64,000 bases of DNA from Acanthacorydalis orientalis (taxonomy: Eukaryota > Arthropoda > Insecta > Megaloptera > Corydalidae), in assembly GCA_034766995.1 (NCBI GenBank), contig CM068318.1, positions 6,830,501 to 6,894,500 of the forward strand, in the 5' to 3' direction. Below the pieces are notes generated by a model. It saw nothing but the letters and a program-made list of their open reading frames with translations, searched no databases and was not told the origin of the DNA. A program made the position numbers and the translations under genes. The stretch's first letter is position 1; each line of letters starts with the position of its first letter. Shown in pieces: positions 1-11,250 of this stretch.

Positions 1-37
1 TTTAATATGTTTATTTTCAAATACTATTATTCAATAT

Positions 38-213
38 TCATCCTTTATTGAAATTAAAATCTATTTTATGAACAAATATGTTTTTTTTGGTATAAATGGT
101 AACTGAATATTGGATTTTGAATGTTTCTTTTCCTGGTGGTTTAGTACGCTTAATTGGATGCCTGTCGAGCAATTCATCCTTGATAGTAATAAATCTACTT
201 AAAATGAAAAAGA
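38..213 (-). CDS. possible coding exon of an unrecognised gene (partial)
   Basis: An open frame on the minus strand reads into a stop at 38-40. A possible splice acceptor (TTTTAAG on the minus strand) lies near 200. The segment around positions 110-185 uses more G and C than its surroundings and translates to a charged stretch containing DELLDRHPIKRTKPPGKE, which looks like protein sequence rather than random AT-rich DNA. It could be the terminal exon of a gene whose other exons lie elsewhere. I do not recognise a family, see no start, and a chance frame is possible. Confidence 0.25.
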
Positions 214-558
214 TGGGGAAATAATATGCATACAGTATTGAAAATTTCAATAAATTTCTTCACGTATGTAGAGTTAAAGGGAATAAAACAAATAATCTAT
301 ATGTTCTTCATTCTTAATTGCAATACGACATTCATTTTAAAAATCACTCTTTTAATAATTATGAATAAAAAATTGACTTCAAATATTTTTTATATGAACA
401 AGAATACAGAAATAATTTAAATAAAATAAAAAATTATAATAAACAAAATTAAAAAAAATCATTCTTTCCCGTAGAATATTTTAATTTTTAAATAGTTATC
501 TTCCTAGCGAAATGGTTATTTTTCTTAAGAATAAATAGAATAAATGAGAGAAAAGACA

Positions 559-614
<56 letters not shown>

Positions 615-1239
615 TAAATCGATGGTTGTTTTATAGAAAATAAAGATTTATGGAAAAATGGAATTCATTCCAATCCTCAACATATCTCCATTATTTTATA
701 TAACTTTTCTCTATCTGTTGGGTAACTAACGAATCCTTTGTCGAAAAGAAGATGGTGACTTTGAATCGATGAACTAGTAATTCATTTTCGGGCTTCTCTT
801 ACAGTTTTAGAATTTTTTTCATGTTTTATGAATCATAACACTTTCCTCTAAAGCTCAACAACTCATTCCTGCGGCTTCGGTAGCATTTTTTTTTCAACTG
901 GAATACGAAAAGTATACTATGCCTAATATGCTACTTTTCGGATACCGCCGTGTTCATTATTGTTTTATGAGGTTATGCCAACTGCTTGGCCAAGATATAT
1001 AGTATTTTTACACGTTATGGTTGACACTTTAAAATTCTAAAACGGCGAGAAAATAGTTTAATTTAAAACAGAGTTATGGATGATTTAAGTTTAAGACACA
1101 GAATTAATTTGAATACCCAGTATTAAAATTTTAATACTTAGTATTGCTACTTATATTAATTATTGTCTGTAAACGATATCAATATTAAACTAATGATCAA
1201 GATATAATTCTCAACATATACATATTCGATTTTTTTTAG

Positions 1240-3725
1240 TTGAGGTGGTGAACAACGGGAAGATTATAATAGCAAAAAGGACATTTGTAGCAGAACGAGA
1301 AAACCACTGTATGTGTTTAATGCACTGCAGTTGTTTATGTGCTGGAAGACGCAATACAGTTAAATGTAAACCGATGGAGTCTGAAAAATACCACGATGCT
1401 GGTTTTGTTGGAGTTCCACCGCCTCCAGTATATGTGACCGTCAATGAAAATAAATCTTCATGGCATTGGATTCTCGGCATTTTAGATTTTATACTTTTAA
1501 TTTTATTGATTTTATTACTCTTAGGTAAGAATTTATGAAATAACAAATATTATTATTTTATAAGAATATTCAATTATGTAATTCAGTATTATTTTCAATC
1601 CTTAGTGTGTGTGTGTATATATATATACTTAGAGATCTAATATTAAGTTCTGTATTGATTTAGAGTAAAGAGAATAATCATTTTATATTTGAAGAAAATA
1701 TAACAGTTTTACAATGTACTATATTTTGATAAATATTTAACATTTATTACACTTCTAGTAAATTCATTCGATTGATAAATATATTACTAATATTAAATAA
1801 AATACAAATACGATTTATTCTTATTCAGACAATTATATCGATTATTTTAGGTAAAAATAATGAAATTTGACAAGAAAAGAATACGAATACTTAAGTCATT
1901 CATGAGTTTACAGGCTTATTACTCTTTTATCATATATACATTTATTTAACTTTATAATTAATTTCCAATTCACTAAATAGTACAATATCATACACTGGCA
2001 GATAAAAGTTAAATATTCTGTTTTTTTTTTAAATTCTGTTTTATTTGATATTTTATTTTATGAAATATTTTGTTTCTTTAACCTTTCTTTCTTGTACAAA
2101 TCGAAATTATTTAAAATTGTATTATATGAGATATTAAGACCTTAAATTTTTAATATGTGTATTGTTGAAATTGTTCTTTAATTTATTTATTATTTCTTTC
2201 AGTACAATATTTTAATACTGAAAATTTATAAAATATTAATTATTAATCTCAAAAGAACTATATAAACGGTTTTCTTTAATTCTTCTATATGTTATTTAAG
2301 TAGATTAATTCTAATATTAGTAATACTTTTTGGAAATGATAACTAAATCCACTTTCATAAATGGATTCTCTTTATTTTCTCACAAAGCACACAATCTTTT
2401 TCTGATCGACAATTGATTATTGTTTTTGCGATTTTTAATAGCATTTCATTATGGAAAAAAATGTTCTATACATTAATGCTTTGAAGATGATTGCACTATC
2501 ATCAAAATGTACCTAACAACAGTCAAAATAATCAATTGTTGAATTTTTTTTCACAATTATTTTCCTAGTTTAAAAGTATAAAATTTATTTTTAAAACTGG
2601 ACTTAACCAAAATGATAAAAGCTACATCGTGACTTGAGACTTAATTTTTGTAACATAAATAAAATAAAATAGTTTAATATAAAAACTACTACAGCCATTT
2701 TTTCCAAATTGTTTCATTTTTATTTAAGATCCATTTTATATTATTGTTCTCAATAAATACAATCAGCAGTGAAATAATACTGATATAATTCTATCTATCC
2801 AGGTTTACTGAAAGCTTTAATTGGACTTCAATGTAAATCAGTACGATTTTGTGGCATGGGACGTATAACTATTTGTTTATTTGCTTTTTTCGGTGAAAGT
2901 GATGAAATTGTATGCTCGAAAATATGTGAATGTCCAGAAAAAATAAAGGAACAGCAAAGACAGCGCATGGAAAATATAGATTGGTATAATTATTTAGTAT
3001 TTTACGTGTTAATAAATAATTGTTCTCAGAATTAATTATTTTTTCATTCCACAACCCACAAAAATTTTTCATGGCCAAAAATATTCAATAAATTCTCATT
3101 GAACATTTTTGGTTATTGCCGTTAACGGCAATCATTAGATGAGACAATTTTTATTATAGAGGTATTTTAATAATTAATTTTTTTCCAGCTTCACAATGTT
3201 CTGTATGAACTTATTATTCTTTTTTATTTATCCAATTTTATGTTTATGTGATTGCATATCAAAATGTTGTAAGAACGAATTTGATTCTGACCATTCGATA
3301 CCGATTTTTAATTTTAATGTTCCGAAAAATACCAAAAATGAACCTGATGAAAAGTATGACTTTCAAAAATTTGCAAAACTTAGAAATAGTGTGGCAAGTA
3401 AACTATAATATTTAAATTTAATTAAGCTTGTATATATATATATATATATATATGAATATAAATGCTTATAGAAGTATCTTTGATATTTCAGGATGTTCAT
3501 AGAAAAAATTTGCAAAAACAGGAAACACGAGAAAAAATAGATCGTTTAAATCAAGAATTACGGGAAGAGACCGAAACAGATAATCATTACCCTGGTAATA
3601 GCAGTCAAAATGAATTCTTGGATACATCATACGTTCTTGATAAGTTAAAGAAAAGCAAGGAAACATTGCAGGTAAAAATTTTAAATAAAAATAATATTAT
3701 GGCTCTAAAAATAATTCTACATTAA
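1240..3725 (+). CDS. Cys-rich multi-pass membrane protein, four exons, 5' end not found
   Basis: Four consecutive exons join in frame: 1240-1524 (acceptor TTTTTTTAG, phase 1 in and out), 2803-2983 (acceptor TATCCAG), 3189-3397 and about 3472 to 3671 or 3725. The first encodes a short Cys-rich stretch (CMCLMHCSCLC), a PPPP run and a very hydrophobic segment ending LILLILLLL. The second has further Cys residues and a KEQQRQR basic patch. The third has a membrane segment (LLFFFIYPILCLC) followed by DCISKCC. The last is Lys/Glu-rich and probably coiled. The frame across the last junction works with donor A|GTAAAC and acceptor TTATAG at 3471. The coding end is either a donor after 3671 or the in-frame stop at 3723-3725. 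The first exon begins at an acceptor, so an upstream exon should exist but was not found. I do not recognise the family. The gene may be a small Cys-rich membrane protein. Confidence 0.55.
2380..2575. repeat. MITE-like long-TIR repeat (family R1), intronic copy
   Basis: The left end reads CACAAAGCACACAATCTTTTTCTGATCGACAATTG in consecutive short blocks. The right end reads CAATTGTTGAATTTTTTTTCAC, its approximate inverse. The same termini recur about fifteen times in this window. This copy lies in the first identified intron of the Cys-rich membrane protein gene. Confidence 0.5.
3038..3140. repeat. MITE-like repeat R1, half copy with perfect palindrome
   Basis: This has the left-end consensus CCACAACCCACAAAAATTTT followed by a degenerate TGGCCAAAAATATTCAATAA. 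The copy stops in an 18-bp perfect palindrome at 3115-3132 (ATTGCCGTTAACGGCAAT). It lies in the intron before the third exon of the membrane protein gene. Confidence 0.5.
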
Positions 3726-3926
3726 TGCCTATAAAAATTATATGTCGATCATAAATACAAAATACCCCAGACATAAATTCAAATAGATATATTTTATTTT
3801 TTATAAAATTTGATCTTTTTTCACAATTAATAAATGCAAATATTAACATTATATTATTTTCAAGTAAATAAGTTCTAACTTATTCTTCAAGAATGTCATT
3901 ATCAAAAGTGGCGCCATATTTATACA

Positions 3927-4084
3927 TCTCTTTCTCTCTCTCTCTCTATATATATATATATAACAGGTGGGCTGAAAAGTTCGTAGGCTTGCATAGAAAA
4001 AATTTTTAAAAATGTTTAAGTCTTAATTTTTAAATTTTTTTTTAGAGTGTCAGCCTACGAACTATATATATATATATATATATT
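3927..4084. mobile_element. mariner-derived MITE (about 100 bp) inside a (TC)n(TA)n tract
   Basis: The left end at 3964 reads CAGGTGGGCTGAAAAGTTCG then TAGGCTTG. The right end, read on the minus strand from 4063, shares AGTTCGTAGGCT. These are mariner-type terminal inverted repeats. The interior is only A/T filler without coding capacity, so it is a deletion derivative. It is flanked on both sides by (TA)n, as expected of a TA-targeting element. Confidence 0.7.
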
Positions 4085-4564
4085 TAATCATTCATAAACA
4101 AAAGTGAATACTTTAAATGTGTTAATAATTGAAATAATAAATTAAAAAAAAGTTTTGTATCTACTTACTTGCTTTTATGATAAGGTATAAACCTGTTTTA
4201 GCACACCACAAATAAAAATCACTTCATTTATTTTATATTACAAAAAATATTTTTCTTTGCATTAGAAATGCAATTTTATTATATTAGAAACTAACTTCTT
4301 TAAAGTATAGAATTAAAAATATAAAATAACTACTATATTAGAAATGTATAAAAAAGATTTTTAGTGTTTAGAAGAATGATAATTATAAAATTATATAATC
4401 TATTACTATCACAATTTTATTACCTGAAAGTAAAATACATGAAGTATATTTTTTTAAAGACTTTAATATATAAACAAATATAAATTATAGGTACAATATA
4501 TAAAAAGAATTAAAAAGTGCCAAAAAAAAACTACTATATACATGTAATATTATATAAAATAGAT

Positions 4565-5743
4565 TTATTTAAAATATACATCAATGCATTCTCCCCCTTC
4601 TAAGTCCAACATTTCAGGGGTGTCTGTAAAATTTAAAACTTCACCATCAAAATAAAACTTTAATTTCTTGATATCAAGTTCAAATTCTTCAGAATATTTA
4701 ACCATTATGAGACCGATACAATCAGTTTTACTAATATTGATTAACCATGGTTTCTTATTTTTCTGATTTTGAATCTTCAACTGTAAAGAATTCTTTCCAA
4801 GTTCACTTGTTGTAGTATTATTTACAGTTGTCACTGTTCTATTTTTTGGTAAATAACCTGCTTCGATAACACTCGTTGAATTCATCTCTAAGGTATCTGG
4901 TGTATCATTAGGACTAATAATTTGATTATCGATCTTTAATAGTAATCTCTCATGTGGAATATTTTCTCTTTTCGAATAAAAATCGAACACGGTTTTAAGT
5001 TTTTGGTATCTACGCAGTTTAAAATCATTTAACTCTCTAAACTGCCACCAGACTTTAAAAGATATTTCAGAATTTAAATTTTCTACTATTTTAGGATCAA
5101 CATTTTTCACAACAACAGTATGTTTTATTTCTTCATCAGAATCTAAAACTACTATTGTTTCTTTAGGAACATCTCGTGGAATTTTATTACGTGATGTAGA
5201 ATTTCTTGTTTGTCTTCTATTACCATTTGTAATTTCAATATTTTCATTACTTGTACTAAACCTTCTTCTACTACGATTAGTTTGAGTTTCTTTTCTACCA
5301 GAATTTGTTTGATTGCTTCTACTTTTCTGTTTACTTCGGTTTCGTTTACGATTTCTTGTTTTACTTCCTCTATTATTCAAAGGAGTAACGACAGAAGAGT
5401 CATTTAAAGTTTCATCATTCATAACGACAGACGAGTCATTTAGAGTTTCATCATTCGTATCCACAGATGAGTTATTCGCTTTGGTTTTCGTTCGTCTCGA
5501 TCTTCGTGGTGTTATGTTATATTCATGCTCGGTTGTAACGTTAGACTCTACTTTTATTTCATTTTCCTTTGTATCTGTTAAATCCATAACATTATCATTC
5601 TGCTCTTCTTTTAATGAAGTGGATATAAAAGGACTAAGTATAATTTTTTCACAATCTTCATCGCCTGAATCTACGTTCTTAATCTTTTTTCCTAAAAGTT
5701 TTGCTGCATTGCCGTAATAACAATCATCTTCACTTGATGACAT
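4565..5743 (-). CDS. RENi family (Rad60/Esc2/NIP45) protein with two SUMO-like domains
   Basis: This is an uninterrupted 392-codon frame with its ATG at 5743. The N-terminal half is acidic and then strongly basic (Lys/Arg/Ser/Asn-rich), low complexity and likely disordered, with direct repeats of NDETLNDSSVV around residues 96-118. The C-terminal half holds two ubiquitin-like folds in tandem. One spans about residues 225-300 (contains FKVWWQFRELNDFKLRRYQK and DTPDTLEM). The other spans about 315-392 (contains LKFYFDGEVLNFTDTPEML and ends GGECIDVYFK). A final SUMO-like domain with the D-T-P-x-x-L-x-[LM]-x-x-G pattern is the hallmark of the Rad60-SLD/NFATC2IP group. Those proteins act in the nucleus in SUMO-dependent genome maintenance with the Smc5/6 and Ubc9 machinery. 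Being intronless, it could be a retrocopy, but it is intact. An AATAAA on the minus strand overlaps the stop codon (4564-4569). A RENi assignment is more likely than plain SUMO because of the length and the doubled fold. Confidence 0.78.
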   Translation of the reverse strand: MSSSEDDCYYGNAAKLLGKKIKNVDSGDEDCEKIILSPFISTSLKEEQNDNVMDLTDTKENEIKVESNVTTEHEYNITPRRSRRTKTKANNSSVDTNDETLNDSSVVMNDETLNDSSVVTPLNNRGSKTRNRKRNRSKQKSRSNQTNSGRKETQTNRSRRRFSTSNENIEITNGNRRQTRNSTSRNKIPRDVPKETIVVLDSDEEIKHTVVVKNVDPKIVENLNSEISFKVWWQFRELNDFKLRRYQKLKTVFDFYSKRENIPHERLLLKIDNQIISPNDTPDTLEMNSTSVIEAGYLPKNRTVTTVNNTTTSELGKNSLQLKIQNQKNKKPWLINISKTDCIGLIMVKYSEEFELDIKKLKFYFDGEVLNFTDTPEMLDLEGGECIDVYFK

Positions 5744-6604
5744 ATTTTAAAATTATTATGAATATATATTTTTATTCTTTATGTTGTTTGAAACAATTGT
5801 TGGTTATATTTTGAAATTTGTTTTTAACTATATCACGTGTGACACAAATGAAAACTGAATTTGTAAAATATTATTAAAATGAAATTACGTGACATATTTC
5901 TATACGTTTATGTTAAACATTTAATATTTATATACGTTTACTTTACATTATGTATTCAATTCAAAATATACAACAGTGTTGACAACATGATTATGTCACC
6001 AAGTAAAACAATTTATTGTCACAGACTTCTACACAAAAGATGTTATATATATTTAATAGAGTTCACTAACATGCAATAGTAGTTTTTTATTTGAAAACAA
6101 TCTTATATTTAAAAAAATATTAAAAAATAATATGTATATATAAATAAATAAATAGATATATATATATATATATATATATAATATGAACTAATGTTTTTCA
6201 TATTATTTTTTTTTTACTTCCAATTATCAATGAGTACCTATAAGAGGACTTAATTTATGCGTTATCAAAAAGTGTACTATCAAAACATGCAAGTCAAAAA
6301 TAAATTATTAATATAGCTTACGAAGACTCTGAGAAAAATCTTTGAAGTTTTACAGTTCATTAAAATTTCGAAATTTGACAAATTACTTTTAACTCAGATT
6401 AATAAAACAGTTTTTCATTTTATTTCGATATTTTATATTTATATTTTATATAAGTTATAAATAATAACCATGAATTATATAAAAGTTATTCATTTGATAA
6501 AATTTTTAGAGTGTTATAGTAAAAGAAAACATTTGCAATTCAAACTTAAATATATCTGGGTTATGCTATTTACTTTCAATCGCAATTTAAGTTTCGCAAA
6601 TATT

Positions 6605-6920
6605 TTCTAGCCGTTAACAAACCACAAAATATTTTTTTGATCAAAAATACTGAATAATTGATTAATAATTCTTTTTTATTGCTTCTTATTCGCACTTCGA
6701 TGGCAATACCAACATTTGCAGAATACTAAAGTATAGAAAACTCTTTATTATGTTACAAAAAGCTTCTCGGTCTTTCTATATATTTTAGTGCTCCGAGATT
6801 GATAGCATTACTATTTAAATCATTAGTAGTAATAAAAGTAGCAATAAAAAATGATCAATAATCAATTATTGAACACTTTTAACTAGAAAAATATTCTGTA
6901 GTTTGTGGAATAAGTTCCAA
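6605..6920. repeat. MITE-like repeat R1, full-length copy
   Basis: The best-preserved copy, about 300 bp. The left end AACCACAAAATATTTTTTTG continues through TCAATAATTGATTA-type sequence. The right end, read in reverse, is CCACAAACTACAGAATATTT followed by TCAATAATTGATTATTGATC. The imperfect terminal inverted repeats are roughly 70 bp. There is no open frame inside. Confidence 0.65.
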
Positions 6921-8061
6921 AAATCATTTGTAAAAGTGAATTTTGCTATAGTCCAAACATTATATTTTGATATAAATTATGTATCAAGAAATTATAAGTA
7001 ATAAATCAGTAAAATTCCTTTATATTTTATAATGGACATTATTTACTGTTCACGTTTATTTTAATTCCTATTTCATATTTTATTAATCTATGTCAAATAA
7101 ATTTCGTGTATAACATTATTCAGTTTGTTAAATTAATTGAAAAAATATAAATTTCATCTTTTATTCTATTTTCAAATCATTAATCTTGATTTATTTTTAT
7201 TTCAATCATTTCAGCATGATAAGAATCATCCATATGCAACAAACATTAAATAAGATTAACTTCTGCATTTTCATTCATGTAAACACAAAGACAACACATT
7301 CTTTTAACGCCTGATTTGATTTTTTTTTATTTTCGAATTATAATTTAACACGCCACGTTTGTAAAATGTACATAAAAAAATGTTTTTTTAAAGTTATAAA
7401 TATTTAAACAAACCGATTGATATTCTGTTTGATATTCACATATTCTTAGAAAACTTTCAATTCGTTCATTCATAAATTCGATCAATTTCATCAAAACTTA
7501 GCAGTTAAAATATATATTTTTTGATTTAAAATCCAATGTAATTCCGAAAATAAATAAAACTATATTCATTATATAAAACTATTACCCATAATATTATTTT
7601 AATAAATTAAACTTTTTTATTTAATCTATATATTTCTAACTGTAAAAATATTAATAATGAAAAAATATTTTAACAGTAAGAATAAAATCCATATATTTTT
7701 TATAACCGTTCTAATTATTGAGACACTTAAATGTAATATATCGTCCTGGTAGTCTTCATTCTATTAGATATTTGAGTTTCTGGTCTCTATTGCTAGTTTT
7801 AACATGTATGTCATCTTTGGGTAGAATCACAACTCTAAAATCAACCTAAAGATATCACTTGTGCAAAAAATAGTAGTCGAGTACAGAAATTCAGATGATT
7901 AAAAGGACGAAGACAGCTAGACAACGCATCAATAGGATCATAAATGAAGAAAATATAATTGTAAATTATACATATACTTGATGCTTTTTTGCATATTTTC
8001 AACTTTCTTTCTAATATCTGTATCCTCTGTCTGTTCCTAAGTTTCTTTCTATGATTTTATA

Positions 8062-8085
8062 TATTTCTTTATCTATCTATCTATC

Positions 8086-8137
<52 letters not shown>
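8062..8137. repeat. (ATCT)n followed by (TA)n microsatellite
   Basis: Several ATCT units lead into about 25 TA repeats. An apparent open frame across it is only a product of the repeat. Confidence 0.9.
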
Positions 8138-8140
<3 letters not shown>

Positions 8141-8204
8141 TTACATGGTTCGAATCAAAAAAAAAGAATAGAAAACAACTGCACAAATGGATGTAATCAT
8201 AAAA

Positions 8205-8500
8205 GTGCATCCATTACCATTGTCCTAAGACCGATCAGACATTTTGATCGCAGCCGTGAAGGTCAAGCTGTCTAATATCTAGATAAGTCTAAAAAGTGGC
8301 TAGTCCGACGGGATCAGTCCGGTGGCTTGGACTCCGATCGTAAATCTTCAGCCGCGAACGGTCCGTGATGTACGATATTTTCCGGCGTGTTGAGACGATA
8401 AATCAAATCTCCACACCGCGCTGCAGATAATCAGATAATTCCCGTGGAAGTTATGTCGTTCGGTTTAATTCATAAATAACGTCATCGTGTCTATCGTATA
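8205..8500. promoter_or_regulatory. GC-rich, CpG-containing island, possible regulatory element or non-coding exon
   Basis: About 300 bp stand out from the AT-rich surroundings, with many CpGs (for example GTCCGACGGGATCAG, CCGCGAACGGTCCG, CACACCGCGCTGC). No long open frame runs through it, and I recognise no gene. In insect genomes of this composition such islands are usually promoters, 5' UTR exons or conserved non-coding elements. It also contains palindromic GATC and CCGG sites. The functional call is an inference from composition. Confidence 0.35.
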
Positions 8501-9146
8501 TATAATATAATATAGTACGTTGTACGAGATGTGTTCTCATTTTCTTTTTTGACTTGTTTATAATACAATGGTTTATGTGTGTACTTACAAAAGACAATAA
8601 TATATTAGAGGTAGAATGAAACGTTTCAGAGACGTACTCGCAGTAAATTTAAATACGAAATGCATGTACAAACTGTACACTATTCCGTATTCAAATGTAT
8701 AACAAATATATTACTGAATTTAAACAATTTAGCTAATTGTAATAAAGTTCAACCGTTTGTTAGTTTTACTTCTTTCGAGTAGTATTTTCATTCTTATTAA
8801 AGAATTTAATTCATTCTTGAAATCTATACGCTCTACTTATTTAATTCAAAAATAAAAAGACTATATAATCCAATATGATTTTCATGCTATCAGTAGATTC
8901 GAATATTGATAATCTATTGTACAAAAAATCCCTTAAGATTATCTTTTATAAACATGAAAAATGTGTTTTGATTTGAGCTTAAATATATTTGAGTCTAAAT
9001 AAAATATTTTATATAAATGAATAGATTATACTTTATCTAATTTCAAATATTAAAAAATAGAGACCGGCTGATCCCACTATTATATCAAAGAATTCGATAT
9101 ATAATTATATACTGGAATTCAATATATAATTCCCTTTCTATTTCCT

Positions 9147-9161
9147 TTCTCTCTCTCTCTC

Positions 9162-9203
<42 letters not shown>
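9147..9203. repeat. (TC)n then (TA)n microsatellite
   Basis: A short CT run is followed by about 18 TA units. Confidence 0.9.
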
Positions 9204-9205
<2 letters not shown>

Positions 9206-9726
9206 TGAATGTGTATGCGTTCGTTATTTATATATTTATGTATGATGTCTGTAATACAATTAAGTGTATATAAAATATATAGAAATAGTTATACTCTAAT
9301 AAAAATCAATTGGCCAGTTTCCAAAATTTGATTTTATTCCATTCGTTTTATTCATAAGATTTTTACATAAATCGTCAAAAATAATGAAATATGGCTACTC
9401 GCTGTACGCAGAAAAAAATGTTACAGTTTTTGTTCTCATGTAATAATTCTTGAGTACATTTTCACTTGTCGGAATTCACTGGAAAATCACTTCATACTAG
9501 CAGTTATATATTATTGAATCTGAAGTGATACAAGAGCAGGAATGTCTTCTGTAGTATTCCACAGATATTAGGTCCTTAAAGTAATTGTTATTTGATTTAT
9601 TTATGGTTTTTAAAACAGAAACTCGACAGTATTTTTATATACGAGTATATCGTTGAGATTTATAAAAGAAATGTTTTATTTAACAGAAATATGATTTTTG
9701 AAATATATTTTTTTATAATTTTAAAT

Positions 9727-9770
<44 letters not shown>

Positions 9771-10282
9771 ATGATAAATTTTAAATCGATATAGTAATAT
9801 ATCATTGTATAGTGATACAAATTTCCTTATATGAAGAAACATGTCATTTATAATTTACATCTAGAAATATATCAATATTTTAAATATCTATTTGACCACT
9901 AGAAATGCACAACGTCTGTTCTATCACATTATTGTGTGTATATGTCATTGTGTTGTAATGTAATATTTCGTTTGTCACTTGGCATTATTATATTTGACAT
10001 AGACAAATGTAGCCAGAATCCAAGGATTTAAGATTGAAATATGAACTATGCTATCTGCCAAAAGTGGTTCGTATACATGTGCATCTACCGTTTAGAATAA
10101 TAAAAATCAATATAAAAAAAGAACAGTTCAACGTACATGAATACGAAAAAGTGTTTATATATATATATATATATTATTTAATGAACAATAAATGTATAAA
10201 ATATATTACTTTGTTATAATTTTTGATATCTAAACGTTTCTCAGTTGCTTTTCATTGCTAAAAAAATATCTCTCCTTTTTAT

Positions 10283-10466
10283 ATAGGGTGATTTAATTTA
10301 GACTACCACATGGAAGTATTAAAATAGGGCGTAGGGGTTAAGAAAAGTCGTTATTTTTTATTTAGTATTTTAGTTCAATTCAGTACTAAATTACAATTGA
10401 ACTAAAATACTAAATGGGGGATAATATGCTTTTTTTTACTCTCATGTGAAAGCCTAGGTTGAATCA

Positions 10467-10472
<6 letters not shown>
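10283..10472. mobile_element. foldback MITE with a second internal perfect hairpin
   Basis: The outer termini are inverted. The left end reads ATAGGGTGATTTAATTTAGA and ends near ACCACATG. The right end, on the minus strand, reads ATAGGTGATTCAACCTAGGC and ends TTTCACATG. Inside is a 21-bp perfect inverted repeat (10360-10380 and 10395-10415) around a 14-base loop. A (TA)n tract starts directly at the right end. A further end-like sequence, ATAGGTGAATTTAATTATAG, occurs at about 10538-10557. Confidence 0.65.

Positions 10473-10517
<45 letters not shown>
10470..10517. repeat. (TA)n microsatellite
   Basis: About 24 TA units directly abut the foldback MITE. Confidence 0.9.
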
Positions 10518-10521
<4 letters not shown>

Positions 10522-10869
10522 TTGATCATCTATCTATATAGGTGAATTTAATTATAGTGAAATTTGCGGGAACGATTTTATTCCTTGTTATCTAACCGTT
10601 ACTTGTTATATTAGTAACAAATAAATTACTTCAGAAAATGTTTATATATATATACCAATAATATGTTCACAAAATATTGTATAAAATAATACAAGTTTTA
10701 AATAACAAGTTAAAACAAAATTTTAACAAAACATGTATATATATATATATATCTAGAAATATCTTCATATTTTCATTTAATATACAAACATATTTTATAT
10801 TATAATTGAAATAATAATTTTATCGACAGACATATTGACATGCTTTCTTGAAGATCGTTATGTGACTAA

Positions 10870-11065
10870 ATTCACTTTCACAAATAATTGTTGCACCCTC
10901 TTGATAAACTAGAGAACTTTTCAATTTTTTCGGTACTTTAGCATTTTAATGATAATGGCGTCGCTATTGAAATGTATTTAATCAATAATCAAAAATGATT
11001 CATAATTAACTATTAAACAGTTTCATTATTTTTGTGTGATTTAATGGAAAATTCATTTTCTGGAA
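10870..11065. repeat. MITE-like repeat R1, degenerate copy
   Basis: It contains the internal block GCTATTGAAATGTATTTAAT followed by CAATAATCAAAAATGATTCA, matching the right half of the R1 consensus. Both ends have decayed. Confidence 0.45.
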
Positions 11066-11174
11066 GCTTTTATTTCATTTCAAATTTTGTGCATTAATAC
11101 TTATTGAATGAATGGTGTATATACTTTAATAAATGATTTATTATAATGAAGTATCATGCCTAATTATATCACGA

Positions 11175-11250
11175 TATTTTAACAGAGATCAACAGATCAA
11201 TTATATCTTAATAGAGATTAACAGACCAATTATATTTTGACAGAAATTAA
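11175..11250. repeat. 29-bp tandem repeat ending in a splice acceptor
   Basis: About 2.5 units of a sequence of the type ACAGAGATTAACAGACCAAT-TATATTTT. The last partial unit supplies the CAG acceptor and first codons of the exon at 11244. Confidence 0.55.

Larger units (their letters stand above)
5744..11243. other. gene-free interval, 5.5 kb
   Basis: No convincing coding exon was seen. It contains R1 repeat copies, (TA)n tracts at 6158-6181, 8087-8137, 9167-9203, 9731-9767 and 10470-10517, a foldback MITE at 10283-10472, and the GC-rich island at 8205-8500. The rest is plain AT-rich DNA. Confidence 0.6.

Noticed and set aside
3389..3397. A GC-AG donor (GTG|GCAAGT) for the membrane protein gene
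   Set aside because: It is not needed: the ordinary donor A|GTAAAC with an acceptor at 3471 keeps the frame. RNA evidence could reverse this.
5210..5717. Plus-strand frames over the RENi gene
   Set aside because: They are antisense shadows of the Lys/Ser-rich coding region.
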